In this document: in pieces, positions 1-7,466 of the stretch
Layout: each line of letters begins with the position of its first letter
How positions within the stretch are numbered: the stretch's first letter is position 1
Assembly: GCA_946885925.1 (NCBI GenBank)
Contig: CAMPHP010000050.1
Coordinates: 1-10,689 of the forward strand
Reading direction: 5' to 3'
Source: an uncultured Litorilinea sp.
GTDB lineage: Bacteria > Chloroflexota > Anaerolineae > Caldilineales > Caldilineaceae
Length of the DNA: 10,689 nt
Program-made: the position numbers and the translations under genes
The notes under the pieces: generated by a model
Databases searched by the model: none
What the model was told of the DNA's origin: nothing
Seen by the model: only the letters and a program-made list of their open reading frames with translations

Positions 1-234
1 ATCGTCTTCACCTGCGTATTCATTGTAGATGCTAACCAATTGAGAGCCGACGCTCATATCAAACCACAAGTCCGCAAGCCGCGGATCAATCGGGTGTGGC
101 GCTGCCCGTGGCTTTGCCTGTGCCACCTCTTGACCTTTTGCGCTTACCGATGGACTTAGGGCGCGAGCAGCGGAGATCGGGGCACATGCCGCGGTCAAGA
201 GCGCCATCACTAAACAAATCAAATATTTAGACAT
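1..234 (-). CDS. Small secreted protein or lipoprotein, 5' part only (runs off the left edge)
   Basis: An open frame of 78 codons starts at the ATG at 234-232 and runs to the window edge without a stop, so the protein is C-terminally incomplete. The N-terminus is a clear export signal: MSKYLICLVMALLTAAC, with one basic residue and then a hydrophobic core. Two processing routes are possible. One is lipoprotein cleavage before Cys17; the TAAC box is weak because Thr replaces the usual Leu/Val/Ile at -3. The other is signal peptidase I cleavage after an AxA-like site such as ARA at residues 24-26. The mature part begins with an Ala/Pro/Lys-rich linker, followed by an acidic, more folded-looking stretch (residues 49-78). 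An AGGA box lies 5 nt before the ATG, and the gene follows the stop of the 1999-residue gene by 21 nt, so it is probably in the same transcript. I do not recognise the family. A cell-surface role is inferred from the signal and the neighbours. Confidence 0.8.
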   Translation of the reverse strand, partial: MSKYLICLVMALLTAACAPISAARALSPSVSAKGQEVAQAKPRAAPHPIDPRLADLWFDMSVGSQLVSIYNEYAGEDD

Positions 235-239
235 CTTGT

Positions 240-243
240 TCCT
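240..243 (-). promoter_or_regulatory. Ribosome binding site of the partial secreted protein
   Basis: AGGA on the minus strand sits 5 nt before the ATG at 234. It is inside the 21-nt gap after the previous stop codon, and it supports this ATG as the true start of the truncated gene. Confidence 0.6.
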
Positions 244-255
244 ATTCCACCCATC

Positions 256-3200
256 TCATCGCGACAGCCGTGCAAGCCGCAACCGACCGGCAGCAATGCC
301 GGGGCTAAGTTTGGTTGCCTCCGCATAGGCAACTTGTGCCTTCTGTGCATCCCCTGCGTCGCGGTAATAATCGCCGAGGGCGAGCAAAACATCCAGTGAG
401 CCTGGCTCTTTGAGCCGTGCAGCCTCTAGATCAGCTAGTGCTGCATCAGTGCGGAGCATCTTAGTATACACGGCAGATCGCGCTAGTAACATTTCCACAG
501 TCGGCGCAATTTGATCTGCCTGCGCCAACAGAGTTGTAGCTCGCTCCACTTCACCCTGATCTACCAGAAAATCACAATAGGCAATGTAAAGAGGACCATC
601 GCGGGGTGCCAGCGCCAATCCATTTTCATACACAGCCCGCGCTTCATCAAAACGACTTTGCGCTCGATAGAGTTTCCCTAACTCCATATAAGCTTCTGCC
701 AAAGTAGGTTCCAAGATAATCGCCTGTTGGAGTTCAGCGATTGCGTCGTCAACGCGGTTGGCAGCAGCATAGGCAGTTGCCAAGCCGACATGGGTCGCGG
801 CAGCTGTAGGGGTCAGTGCCACCACCTGCTGGTAGCGCGTCATCGCCTCATCTGTCATGCCGCGGCGCAAATAATGCTCACCAAGTGCCATCAGCGCCGC
901 CGTATCGGTGGGAGCAGCAACCAGATAGGAAGTATACCATTGTTCGGCGCTATCCTCTGGTGCAATCCCCTGAATTGCCTGCACCTCAAAGTAGGCCCCC
1001 ATTGCCATTGCTAATGACGATTCATGCCCCATTTCGTCCATCGCCGTGGTCAACAACCCCACAGCATCCTCCATCCTGCCTTGTTGGAGATAGAGATCCG
1101 CCAGGGCTGCATAAAGCGGAGCTGGCTGCTTTACCATCGGCAGCCCCATTTGCAGCACAGCCTCAGCCTGCTGGAATTGTGCCTGTGAACGCCACAGTGC
1201 CGCCAAGCGAATATAGTAGGCTTCCTCATCTGGGTCGAGTGCAATCGTCTGACGATAGGCAGCCAATGCAGCCTCCGGACGCCCTTGCGACATGTAAAGC
1301 TCACCCAGTTCCGCCGAAAGCTGAGCATCGGCCATATTAAGCTCCGATGCAGCTAACAACGTTGTCAACGCTTCACCTGTTTGTCCCAGATAGCGCTGGG
1401 CGCGTGCTTGTCGTAGCACCATATCCAGATTGGTTGGCTGGCTCGCAAGTGCCTCACGCAGATAGGTCAAGCTGAGTTCATAATGTCCATAGCGTTGCAA
1501 CAAATCAATCAGTACCAGATTGACCGGCTGGTTAGGCGGGCGCACGCGCACAGCCCGCTTAAACCACTCGACAGCCTCCTTGGGATTGCCCCGCTGCTGC
1601 TCCAACACACCCATTTGAATGTGGGCATTCATGTTGGTTTGGTCGGTCTCAAGCGCGGCTGACAACATCGGTTCTGCTTCGCTATAACGTGCTTGTTCCA
1701 AGAGCAGCGAAGCCAATTCCACGTATGCCTCGGAATTGCCAGGAGTCAGCGCCAGTGTCCGGCGATAGGTGCGCTCGGCCTCATCCCACATCTTTCGTGA
1801 TTGCCATGCCTGGGCCAGCGCCAATGTTGCGCGTGGGTTGCCGGGATGATCCGCGGCGGTCTTGCGATAAAGCTCCAATGCACGTTCGGGTTCACCATGT
1901 TGCTCAAGGAAATCAGCCAGCGCCACTTGCGCCTCCACATAACCAGGCGCAACAGCCACTGCACTCTCCAACTGCGCCTGGGCTGCATCGGGCTGACCTA
2001 AGTTTTCCAATGCCAGCGCCAACCCAAGTTGTGCCTGGGGCCACCAACTATCTAGCTGGCTTGCCATGCGGTACGAATCAGCCGCCTTGGATGGCAACCC
2101 CTGAGCCATATATAAGTCGCCCAGCCCTTTATGATATTGGGCAAGCAGAGTAGGATACCAGCCCTCACGCTCTCCCTGTTCCAATGCCTGCTGGAACAGC
2201 TCAATTGCGCGCGCCTCATCCCCTGTGCTCTGTGCCAAACGGGTTAACAGGTTCAACACCCCTGTCCCATCCTCTACAGCAAAGAGTTGCCCACCATCGG
2301 CTGCCAGTTCACCCAATAGGCGCTCGGCCTGTTCCTGGGCGCTGCCAGCTGCCAGATCCACATCAGAGCTAAAGGATTGGGCAATCCCCTCCCCGTGTGT
2401 CGAGCCACCTACCGGAGGCAAGTTGCGTGCCAGCTTTGGCGCTGCCGCCTGGGCAAAGGCAACCTCCAACGCCTGTTGGCGCACTGTGTTCGCCTCGGTG
2501 TTGTTACCCGTAGCCGTCAATAGATCGGCCAGTTGGACATAGGCATTGGCAAAGTCAGGATCATTCGCAATAGCACGCCGGTAGGCATTTTCAGCCGCAG
2601 TAACATCGTTGCGCCGCCGTAACGCATCGCCATACATCAACTGCGTCCAGGCTGCTTCTGGTACTGCCGCTACTGCCGCGCTGTAATAGTTCATCGCAGG
2701 CTCATTCAAGCCCAGCTCTTCGCTCACCGTCGCCAACCGTGTATAGACATAGGCGCGGCTTGTGTCGTTACCACGTAAGACCAAACTGTTGCTCAAGGAT
2801 GCCAGTTCAAACATATCCAACGCCGACTGATAGGCATCAATGGCACGCTCGGTTTCTCCCTGACGTTGCAATTGATCACCCAGGGCCAACGCCAGCGTCG
2901 GCTCATCGGGGTTAGCACGCATGGCGGTCTCTAGCAAATCAAGCATTTCTGACTGCTCCCCACCCAACTGGCGGAATTGGTTATTCAGCGCCAGATATAA
3001 CTGCACTTGCGTAGGGTCGAGACGAAATGCTTTCTGATAGGCGACTGTAGCCGCTTGTTCGTCGTGCAAAGCGCGATGGATATCACCCTGTAAAGCATAG
3101 GCTTGTGCATTATTGGGTTGCAGCGCCAAGACCCGGTCCAACTCACGCTGCGCTTCCACCACGCGGTTCGCTGTGAGCAGGGTACGCGCCAACGCCAATC

Positions 3201-6200
3201 GGGTAACTGCCGACTCTTGTCCGGTTAGGTCCTGCACCCACACTGCGCGCCGGTAAAGTGCCACTGCACCCTCATAATCTGCTTGCGCCACTTGGACTTC
3301 CGCCGAGAGGGTCCACACATCATTAGAGAGAGGATAGTGGCTGCGTAAGCGCGTCAACAGTTCCTGTGCCTCACCATAGCGCGCTTCCTCATAATAGGCG
3401 CTTGCCAACATCAATTGGTTCACTTCACTGGGCTGGTATTCTGCGGCATTGGCATAGAGCGACAGCGCATGATCCGCACGACCACGTTGCCGCCAAAGGT
3501 CAGCCAGCGCGATCAATTCCGAGGCGTCATCGGGCAGGTTGCGATTAGCCGCTGCCTGGGCATATTGCTCACCCGCGCAAGCCTCATCTTCCATTCCCAA
3601 ACAGGCGTCGCCAGCCGCCACATGATAGCGCGCTACATTGGGCGCTTGGGTTTGGGCAATATCAAATTCCGCCATTGCCAATTCAAGCTGTCCCAATTGT
3701 GTATACAACTGGCCCAAACGATAATGCAGCACCGCCACATCCGCCTGTGCTAGTGCCTGCTTATACCAATTAAGTGCCTCGTTAAAGCGGCCGCGAACAT
3801 GTGTAATTTCACCCATGCCCACCAGCGCCAGCAGGTCGCCAGGATTTTCAGCCAATGCTTCCCGATATTGCGTCTCTGCCTCTGCCCATTGCCGTTCGGC
3901 CAGGGCTGTATTGCCCTGCACAGATGCACTCAACGCGGGTATCTCATTCACGGCATAGAGCGAATAGGATTGGTCATCCATGATCCACTCAAAGCTTTGC
4001 GGCGCAAGACGTAATTGCACCTCTAAGTTAGAGCCGCTGGGTGCGACGATATACCCCACCTGATAGCGATCCAAAATCTCTATCGTTGAGGTTGTGAGGT
4101 AACGCGATTGGAAAAAGGCCGCCTGATCGATCAGTCTTTGCAGTGCCACATCTTGCTGCGTGGCAGGAAAGACTTCGCTCGTGGTCGGCACACGATGGGC
4201 CACAATATGCGCGTTTGCCACATAGGCCGGTATCGAAACGCTCAAGTCCTGGTCTGCCATCACCGTCGTTGGGCCATGCGCTGCCGTTAATTCCGACAAC
4301 TTGCTCAAGAGCCGTTGCGGTGTTGGGAAGAAATAGGGAAACGCTGCACGCTCCTGCATGCTCTGCAAGTTGCGTAACACAAGCGGCGTCAGCAGCAGTG
4401 CCAGCGCGACCACAGTAGCAAACGTCGTATAGCGTGTCAGCACGGTTTCGCTGCGTAAGCGTGCACTTCCAGCAGTTGCGCTTACCTGCCGCCCGACAGC
4501 GCGCGCGGCCCCATTCAAACCGGGAGCCATCGCCAGCCCAATCGTCAAGGCATAGGGCAAAAGCCAGACAAAACGCCACAGAATCCAGGGCATCACCTGA
4601 TCCCCGATGAGCGGCGTGATGATTGGGTTATACATCACCATCAACACAGCCATGCTCACACTTAGTGCCAACTGCGCGCCCAGACTGCGACGAATGCCGG
4701 GCAATAGCAAGGGCAGCAGCAAGAGTGCCAGCAAATAGGGTGGCTCTAACAAAATGTTGGGGTCAGAGATATAGCGATCCAGGCTAAACAAAAGCAACCG
4801 CCGCCGTGCCATATTGACGGCAAAACGCCAGATCAAAAAGGGGTCTGTGCTGCTGTTGACCTCCGAGGCATCCAGTTGGGTTAAATCAGGCAGAGGCCCA
4901 TAGACATCCAACGTAGCAACATTGACAAAGGGCAAGGCTGGCACCAGCCGGTAGCCCACAGGCCATCCTGCCAGGCTAGTTGGATAGGAGGATGCCAAGG
5001 GCGCTTCGCCACGTGATAGCACCAACTGCACAATCGGCAGAAACATGGCCGCGATGATCAGGGAGCCTAACGCCACGCTGCGCCACATTGCCACTCGCTG
5101 CCGCACGTTCAACAGAAAGTGCAGCCCGCTAAATGCACCCAACGCCAGGGCCAACATCGCTGCAATCAGGGGATGAATCGCTGATACAGCAAGCGTACCA
5201 ATAGCCGCAGCCCACCAGACACCACGGCTACCATTGCGGAGATAGTGAATCCCCAACGCCAACACGACTGGCAGCATCGTAATCGGCACCATGAACTTAT
5301 CGGCAGTAGTGCGCTCAAAGAAAAAGAGGCTTACATTATCGCCACGCAAGAAAGGCGCAGCCATATAAATCAGCACTTGGATCGATGCGACCAACAGCCC
5401 AAATCGTCGCCCGCGCACTGGTTCCGGTAAATCCATTCCTGCGGCACGACCCAGAATATAGCTAACAAAAATCGCCCAAAGCGCGATCATGGCGCGTGAG
5501 GCGACCGCGGTTAGTTCAATCTGATCAAGCCCCGACCAGTAGGACCATAAGTAGGCGAGAGGCAAGGACTGGTTAAAGGCCATACGCACACCTGGCCCCA
5601 AGTCAGTACCAAAGAGCGGTTCTGCTTGGTTCAGGGGCAGCCCTGCCAACGCATCGGCAGCAAAAGAGTTGACAGCATAGGCATCACCGTCGATCTTATA
5701 GAGCGTGAGTGCAGGTAACATTGCCACAAAGGCCACCAGCAGCAGCGCAGCCAACGCAATCTCGTCTGCCTTCCACGGCGCGCTGGGCGTTCGCTCGACA
5801 TTGGCCCGGGCACGCAGACCAATCATAACCAGCCATGCCACGATCACGACACCCGTCGTCGCCGCCCAACCAAGCGCCAGTTCATCCACACGCCAATGCA
5901 GTAGCAGTGCCGCCAACCCTGGCAGCGCTAAGACCGCCATGCCCAAGGGGAAGGACAAGGCCAGCCGCTCTGGCTGATCCAGATCGAGTTGCACAGTCAG
6001 CAGATCACCGAGTAGATAACCTGGCAGGATCACCAATGCCAGAAATGTCAGCCAACTGGCAGCTTGGGTGGGCAACAAGGCCGCACTACCAGCCAGCACC
6101 GCCCCCCAGATAAAGATCAACCCGATTGCTAAAAAGACTTCTGTCCGCGCCAAATGATGCAACAGCGATGATGATGCCGCCCCTGGCATGATCCCTGCCG

Positions 6201-6255
6201 CTACACTTTGACCATCCATTTGTGACTTACGATTGACCAACCGATTGATCAACAA
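256..6255 (-). CDS. GT-C-like membrane glycosyltransferase fused to about 33 extracytoplasmic TPR repeats
   Basis: This 1999-residue protein has three parts. Residues 39-627 hold about 15 hydrophobic helices. The first four, with an LPGYLLG turn at 77-83, resemble a DUF1616-type N-terminus. The fifth (164-186) is followed at once by KIDGDAY, a DxD motif (D189, D191) placed like the acidic motif in the first outer loop of GT-C glycosyltransferases that use polyprenyl-phosphate sugars. Residues 628-775 form a soluble domain of the kind that ends many GT-C proteins. Residues 780-1987 are about 33 TPRs with near-perfect 34-residue spacing, broken at 1269-1330. Positive-inside counting (basic loops 148-162, 281-285, 341-344, 384-391, 521-524, 583-608) puts the soluble domain and all TPRs outside the cell. 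Initiation is at TTG behind a strong Shine-Dalgarno site; an ATG at codon 13 is the alternative. A glycosyl transferase or ligase role is inferred. The TPRs may bind acceptors or partner proteins. Family assignment is by motif and topology only. Confidence 0.93.
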   Translation of the reverse strand: MLINRLVNRKSQMDGQSVAAGIMPGAASSSLLHHLARTEVFLAIGLIFIWGAVLAGSAALLPTQAASWLTFLALVILPGYLLGDLLTVQLDLDQPERLALSFPLGMAVLALPGLAALLLHWRVDELALGWAATTGVVIVAWLVMIGLRARANVERTPSAPWKADEIALAALLLVAFVAMLPALTLYKIDGDAYAVNSFAADALAGLPLNQAEPLFGTDLGPGVRMAFNQSLPLAYLWSYWSGLDQIELTAVASRAMIALWAIFVSYILGRAAGMDLPEPVRGRRFGLLVASIQVLIYMAAPFLRGDNVSLFFFERTTADKFMVPITMLPVVLALGIHYLRNGSRGVWWAAAIGTLAVSAIHPLIAAMLALALGAFSGLHFLLNVRQRVAMWRSVALGSLIIAAMFLPIVQLVLSRGEAPLASSYPTSLAGWPVGYRLVPALPFVNVATLDVYGPLPDLTQLDASEVNSSTDPFLIWRFAVNMARRRLLLFSLDRYISDPNILLEPPYLLALLLLPLLLPGIRRSLGAQLALSVSMAVLMVMYNPIITPLIGDQVMPWILWRFVWLLPYALTIGLAMAPGLNGAARAVGRQVSATAGSARLRSETVLTRYTTFATVVALALLLTPLVLRNLQSMQERAAFPYFFPTPQRLLSKLSELTAAHGPTTVMADQDLSVSIPAYVANAHIVAHRVPTTSEVFPATQQDVALQRLIDQAAFFQSRYLTTSTIEILDRYQVGYIVAPSGSNLEVQLRLAPQSFEWIMDDQSYSLYAVNEIPALSASVQGNTALAERQWAEAETQYREALAENPGDLLALVGMGEITHVRGRFNEALNWYKQALAQADVAVLHYRLGQLYTQLGQLELAMAEFDIAQTQAPNVARYHVAAGDACLGMEDEACAGEQYAQAAANRNLPDDASELIALADLWRQRGRADHALSLYANAAEYQPSEVNQLMLASAYYEEARYGEAQELLTRLRSHYPLSNDVWTLSAEVQVAQADYEGAVALYRRAVWVQDLTGQESAVTRLALARTLLTANRVVEAQRELDRVLALQPNNAQAYALQGDIHRALHDEQAATVAYQKAFRLDPTQVQLYLALNNQFRQLGGEQSEMLDLLETAMRANPDEPTLALALGDQLQRQGETERAIDAYQSALDMFELASLSNSLVLRGNDTSRAYVYTRLATVSEELGLNEPAMNYYSAAVAAVPEAAWTQLMYGDALRRRNDVTAAENAYRRAIANDPDFANAYVQLADLLTATGNNTEANTVRQQALEVAFAQAAAPKLARNLPPVGGSTHGEGIAQSFSSDVDLAAGSAQEQAERLLGELAADGGQLFAVEDGTGVLNLLTRLAQSTGDEARAIELFQQALEQGEREGWYPTLLAQYHKGLGDLYMAQGLPSKAADSYRMASQLDSWWPQAQLGLALALENLGQPDAAQAQLESAVAVAPGYVEAQVALADFLEQHGEPERALELYRKTAADHPGNPRATLALAQAWQSRKMWDEAERTYRRTLALTPGNSEAYVELASLLLEQARYSEAEPMLSAALETDQTNMNAHIQMGVLEQQRGNPKEAVEWFKRAVRVRPPNQPVNLVLIDLLQRYGHYELSLTYLREALASQPTNLDMVLRQARAQRYLGQTGEALTTLLAASELNMADAQLSAELGELYMSQGRPEAALAAYRQTIALDPDEEAYYIRLAALWRSQAQFQQAEAVLQMGLPMVKQPAPLYAALADLYLQQGRMEDAVGLLTTAMDEMGHESSLAMAMGAYFEVQAIQGIAPEDSAEQWYTSYLVAAPTDTAALMALGEHYLRRGMTDEAMTRYQQVVALTPTAAATHVGLATAYAAANRVDDAIAELQQAIILEPTLAEAYMELGKLYRAQSRFDEARAVYENGLALAPRDGPLYIAYCDFLVDQGEVERATTLLAQADQIAPTVEMLLARSAVYTKMLRTDAALADLEAARLKEPGSLDVLLALGDYYRDAGDAQKAQVAYAEATKLSPGIAAGRLRLARLSR
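2266..2451 (-). other. Non-TPR insert that splits the repeat array in two
   Basis: Residues 1269-1330 of the 1999-residue protein break the 34-residue period. The stretch is rich in Ala, Gly and Ser and includes a flexible segment around PPVGGSTHGEG followed by an acidic, possibly helical stretch. It divides the array into about 14 upstream and 19 downstream repeats. I read it as a hinge between two solenoids; degenerate TPRs are the alternative for its second half. Confidence 0.6.
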
Positions 6256-6261
6256 TGACGG

Positions 6262-6273
6262 CTCCCTCTCCCC
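6262..6273 (-). promoter_or_regulatory. Ribosome binding site that selects a TTG start
   Basis: The minus strand reads GGGGAGAGGGAG, then six bases (CCGTCA), then TTG at 6255-6253. This purine-rich block is the strongest Shine-Dalgarno-like site near the N-terminus. The ATG at codon 13 (6219-6217) has only a weak AAG upstream. The TTG is therefore preferred, giving an N-terminal cytoplasmic tail of about 38 residues before the first membrane helix. Confidence 0.65.
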
Positions 6274-6322
6274 ACCAACACCCTAGTTCCATTCCCGCTA
6301 TCTTTGATGTCTGCTAGCACCC

Positions 6323-6353
6323 ACTATAAAGCCATCACAAATACATGAATCAA
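6323..6353 (-). promoter_or_regulatory. Possible weak sigma-70-type promoter in the 154-nt spacer
   Basis: On the minus strand TTGATT (6353-6348) and TATAGT (6328-6323) are separated by 19 nt, matching the consensus -35 at 4 of 6 and the -10 at 5 of 6 positions. The spacing is longer than the optimum of 17. The site lies about 68 nt before the TTG start of the 1999-residue gene, in the only real gap of the cluster. It could give that gene expression independent of the three upstream genes. The -35 overlaps a 6-bp inverted repeat. Confidence 0.22.
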
Positions 6354-6359
6354 TCATGT
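6343..6359. repeat. Short inverted repeat in the intergenic spacer
   Basis: ACATGA and TCATGT form a 6-bp inverted repeat around a 5-nt centre. A third ACATGA copy lies on the minus strand just upstream (6365-6370, with the plus strand reading TCATGT). There is no following T-run on either strand, so it does not look like an intrinsic terminator. It could be a protein-binding site overlapping the candidate -35 element, or chance in an AT-richer spacer. Confidence 0.35.
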
Positions 6360-6409
6360 GAAGGTTCATGTGGAAGGAATAGCAGCATTGAAGGGAAATA
6401 TGCAATCCT

Positions 6410-7462
6410 TTAACCAAAGGGGATTTGACGGCGCAACAATGGCCCCACGAATTCGGCCACTGGCAGCGGCAGTCGAGGCCAGATGCGGCGGAATGTCTGA
6501 AACCGTTCGTCAGACTGGGCTTGTCGCGCAATACTCAAAGCATGCTGCGCCCCTGCGTCTACCCCTGGTGTCCACGTCTGCTGGTAGATAGGTCGCGAAC
6601 ATGTGGCCCATTGGCTCTTATACTTAGAAGCATTGGACCCTGCCGGGCTGCGCCCCATATCTAATGTGTCAAAACCCCGTACAATCGAATCAGCAATAAT
6701 CGTCCAATATGCTAGATAAACCGGACGCAATTCTAAGAATTCGTGGAGTGTTGCTCCCCAAGCCCCATAGGTGGCCTTGCCTAATTCCAACTGGAAATAG
6801 CCACCTATGGGCTGCGCGCCCTGATAGACCATGACGATGCTAAAGCCATTAGGGAACGCTGCGATCACTTCGGCCAAGAATTTACGCGCAAAGATGGGCG
6901 TACCAGCCTGGTGGGTAAAGCGGCTCATCACCGCATAAAAGTCATCCAACCGCTCACCAGTGCGATCCACAACCGCGGTAAGTTCGTTACGTTGGGCAAT
7001 GCGGATTTGGCGGCGGATATTGCGATCCAATTTTGCTGAGACTGCTTCCTCTCCTGCGCGCAGATCGATTGTCCAATCTTCGTGGTCGCAGGTTGTATGA
7101 AACCCGCCCGGCCATGATTCTCGCGAATCGTGCAGCACAAGACGTTTGGCACGCATCACACGGGTAAGCGTCTGTGCCTCGGTTAAGAGCGCAAGCGCGG
7201 CCTCTTCATCATCGGCACAAAGCCCCCCAGGCAGTGTAGTCAATGTAGCGCCCAACAACGGGCTGCGAACGACAAAGAGCGGCAGCACACCCGCAATCGT
7301 GCCCGGCTCATGCTCAGCCAGCAGATAGCGAGTTTCATAGCCATAGGTGTTCTGCAAGACGGTCTGCCAGCCAGCCAAATGCTGGGGTAATCCCCCCGCG
7401 CTTTGGCGTACATAGGCATCCCATCTGCCCCACTCTTGTCGGCACAATTCTGTTACACGCAT
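6410..7462 (-). CDS. FemAB/GNAT-like acyltransferase, PEP-CTERM-locus type
   Basis: This 350-residue protein matches, by pattern, the FemAB-related proteins of exopolysaccharide/PEP-CTERM loci (the TIGR03019 type). Recognisable stretches are the N-terminal HLAGWQTVLQNTYGY (residues 28-42) and YLLAEH followed by GVLPLF (47-63), which form the first acyltransferase-like half. The linker LDRNIRRQIRIAQRNE (145-160) has the basic helix usual in this family. The second half has GTPIFARKF (187-195), the glycine-rich GGYFQLELGKATYGAWGA (220-237) and DMGRSPAGSNASKYKSQW (268-285). The length is close to that usual for the family. There is no signal peptide or membrane helix, so it is probably cytoplasmic. 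FemAB relatives transfer amino acids from aminoacyl-tRNA; in glycan loci the substrate is generally unknown, and attachment of an amino acid or acyl group to a sugar is inferred. The start is 4 nt after the deacetylase stop with no clear Shine-Dalgarno site, which suggests translational coupling. Confidence 0.92.
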   Translation of the reverse strand: MRVTELCRQEWGRWDAYVRQSAGGLPQHLAGWQTVLQNTYGYETRYLLAEHEPGTIAGVLPLFVVRSPLLGATLTTLPGGLCADDEEAALALLTEAQTLTRVMRAKRLVLHDSRESWPGGFHTTCDHEDWTIDLRAGEEAVSAKLDRNIRRQIRIAQRNELTAVVDRTGERLDDFYAVMSRFTHQAGTPIFARKFLAEVIAAFPNGFSIVMVYQGAQPIGGYFQLELGKATYGAWGATLHEFLELRPVYLAYWTIIADSIVRGFDTLDMGRSPAGSNASKYKSQWATCSRPIYQQTWTPGVDAGAQHALSIARQAQSDERFQTFRRIWPRLPLPVAEFVGPLLRRQIPFG

Positions 7463-7466
7463 AGCA

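Noticed and set aside
816..1340. 174-codon open frame on the plus strand opposite the TPR region
   Set aside because: It is an antisense shadow of the TPR codons. The product is Pro/His/Ser-rich and of low complexity, and has no recognisable domain.
256..3918. O-GlcNAc transferase (SPINDLY/OGT-like) TPR protein
   Set aside because: No GT-B catalytic domain follows the repeats; they run to the C-terminus. Any transferase activity must lie in the N-terminal membrane part.
4028..4579. 183-codon open frame on the minus strand inside the large gene, in another frame
   Set aside because: It lies fully within the membrane/soluble part of the 1999-residue gene, whose frame shows clear helices and domains. 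The alternative product is rich in Cys, Arg and Gly with no family resemblance, and no ribosome binding site marks it.
6343..6359. Inverted repeat as an intrinsic terminator after the FemAB gene
   Set aside because: The stem is only 6 bp and AT-rich, and no T-run follows on either strand.
6407..6420. CCTTT/AAAGG hairpin over the FemAB stop codon
   Set aside because: A 5-bp stem with no downstream T-run; most likely chance.
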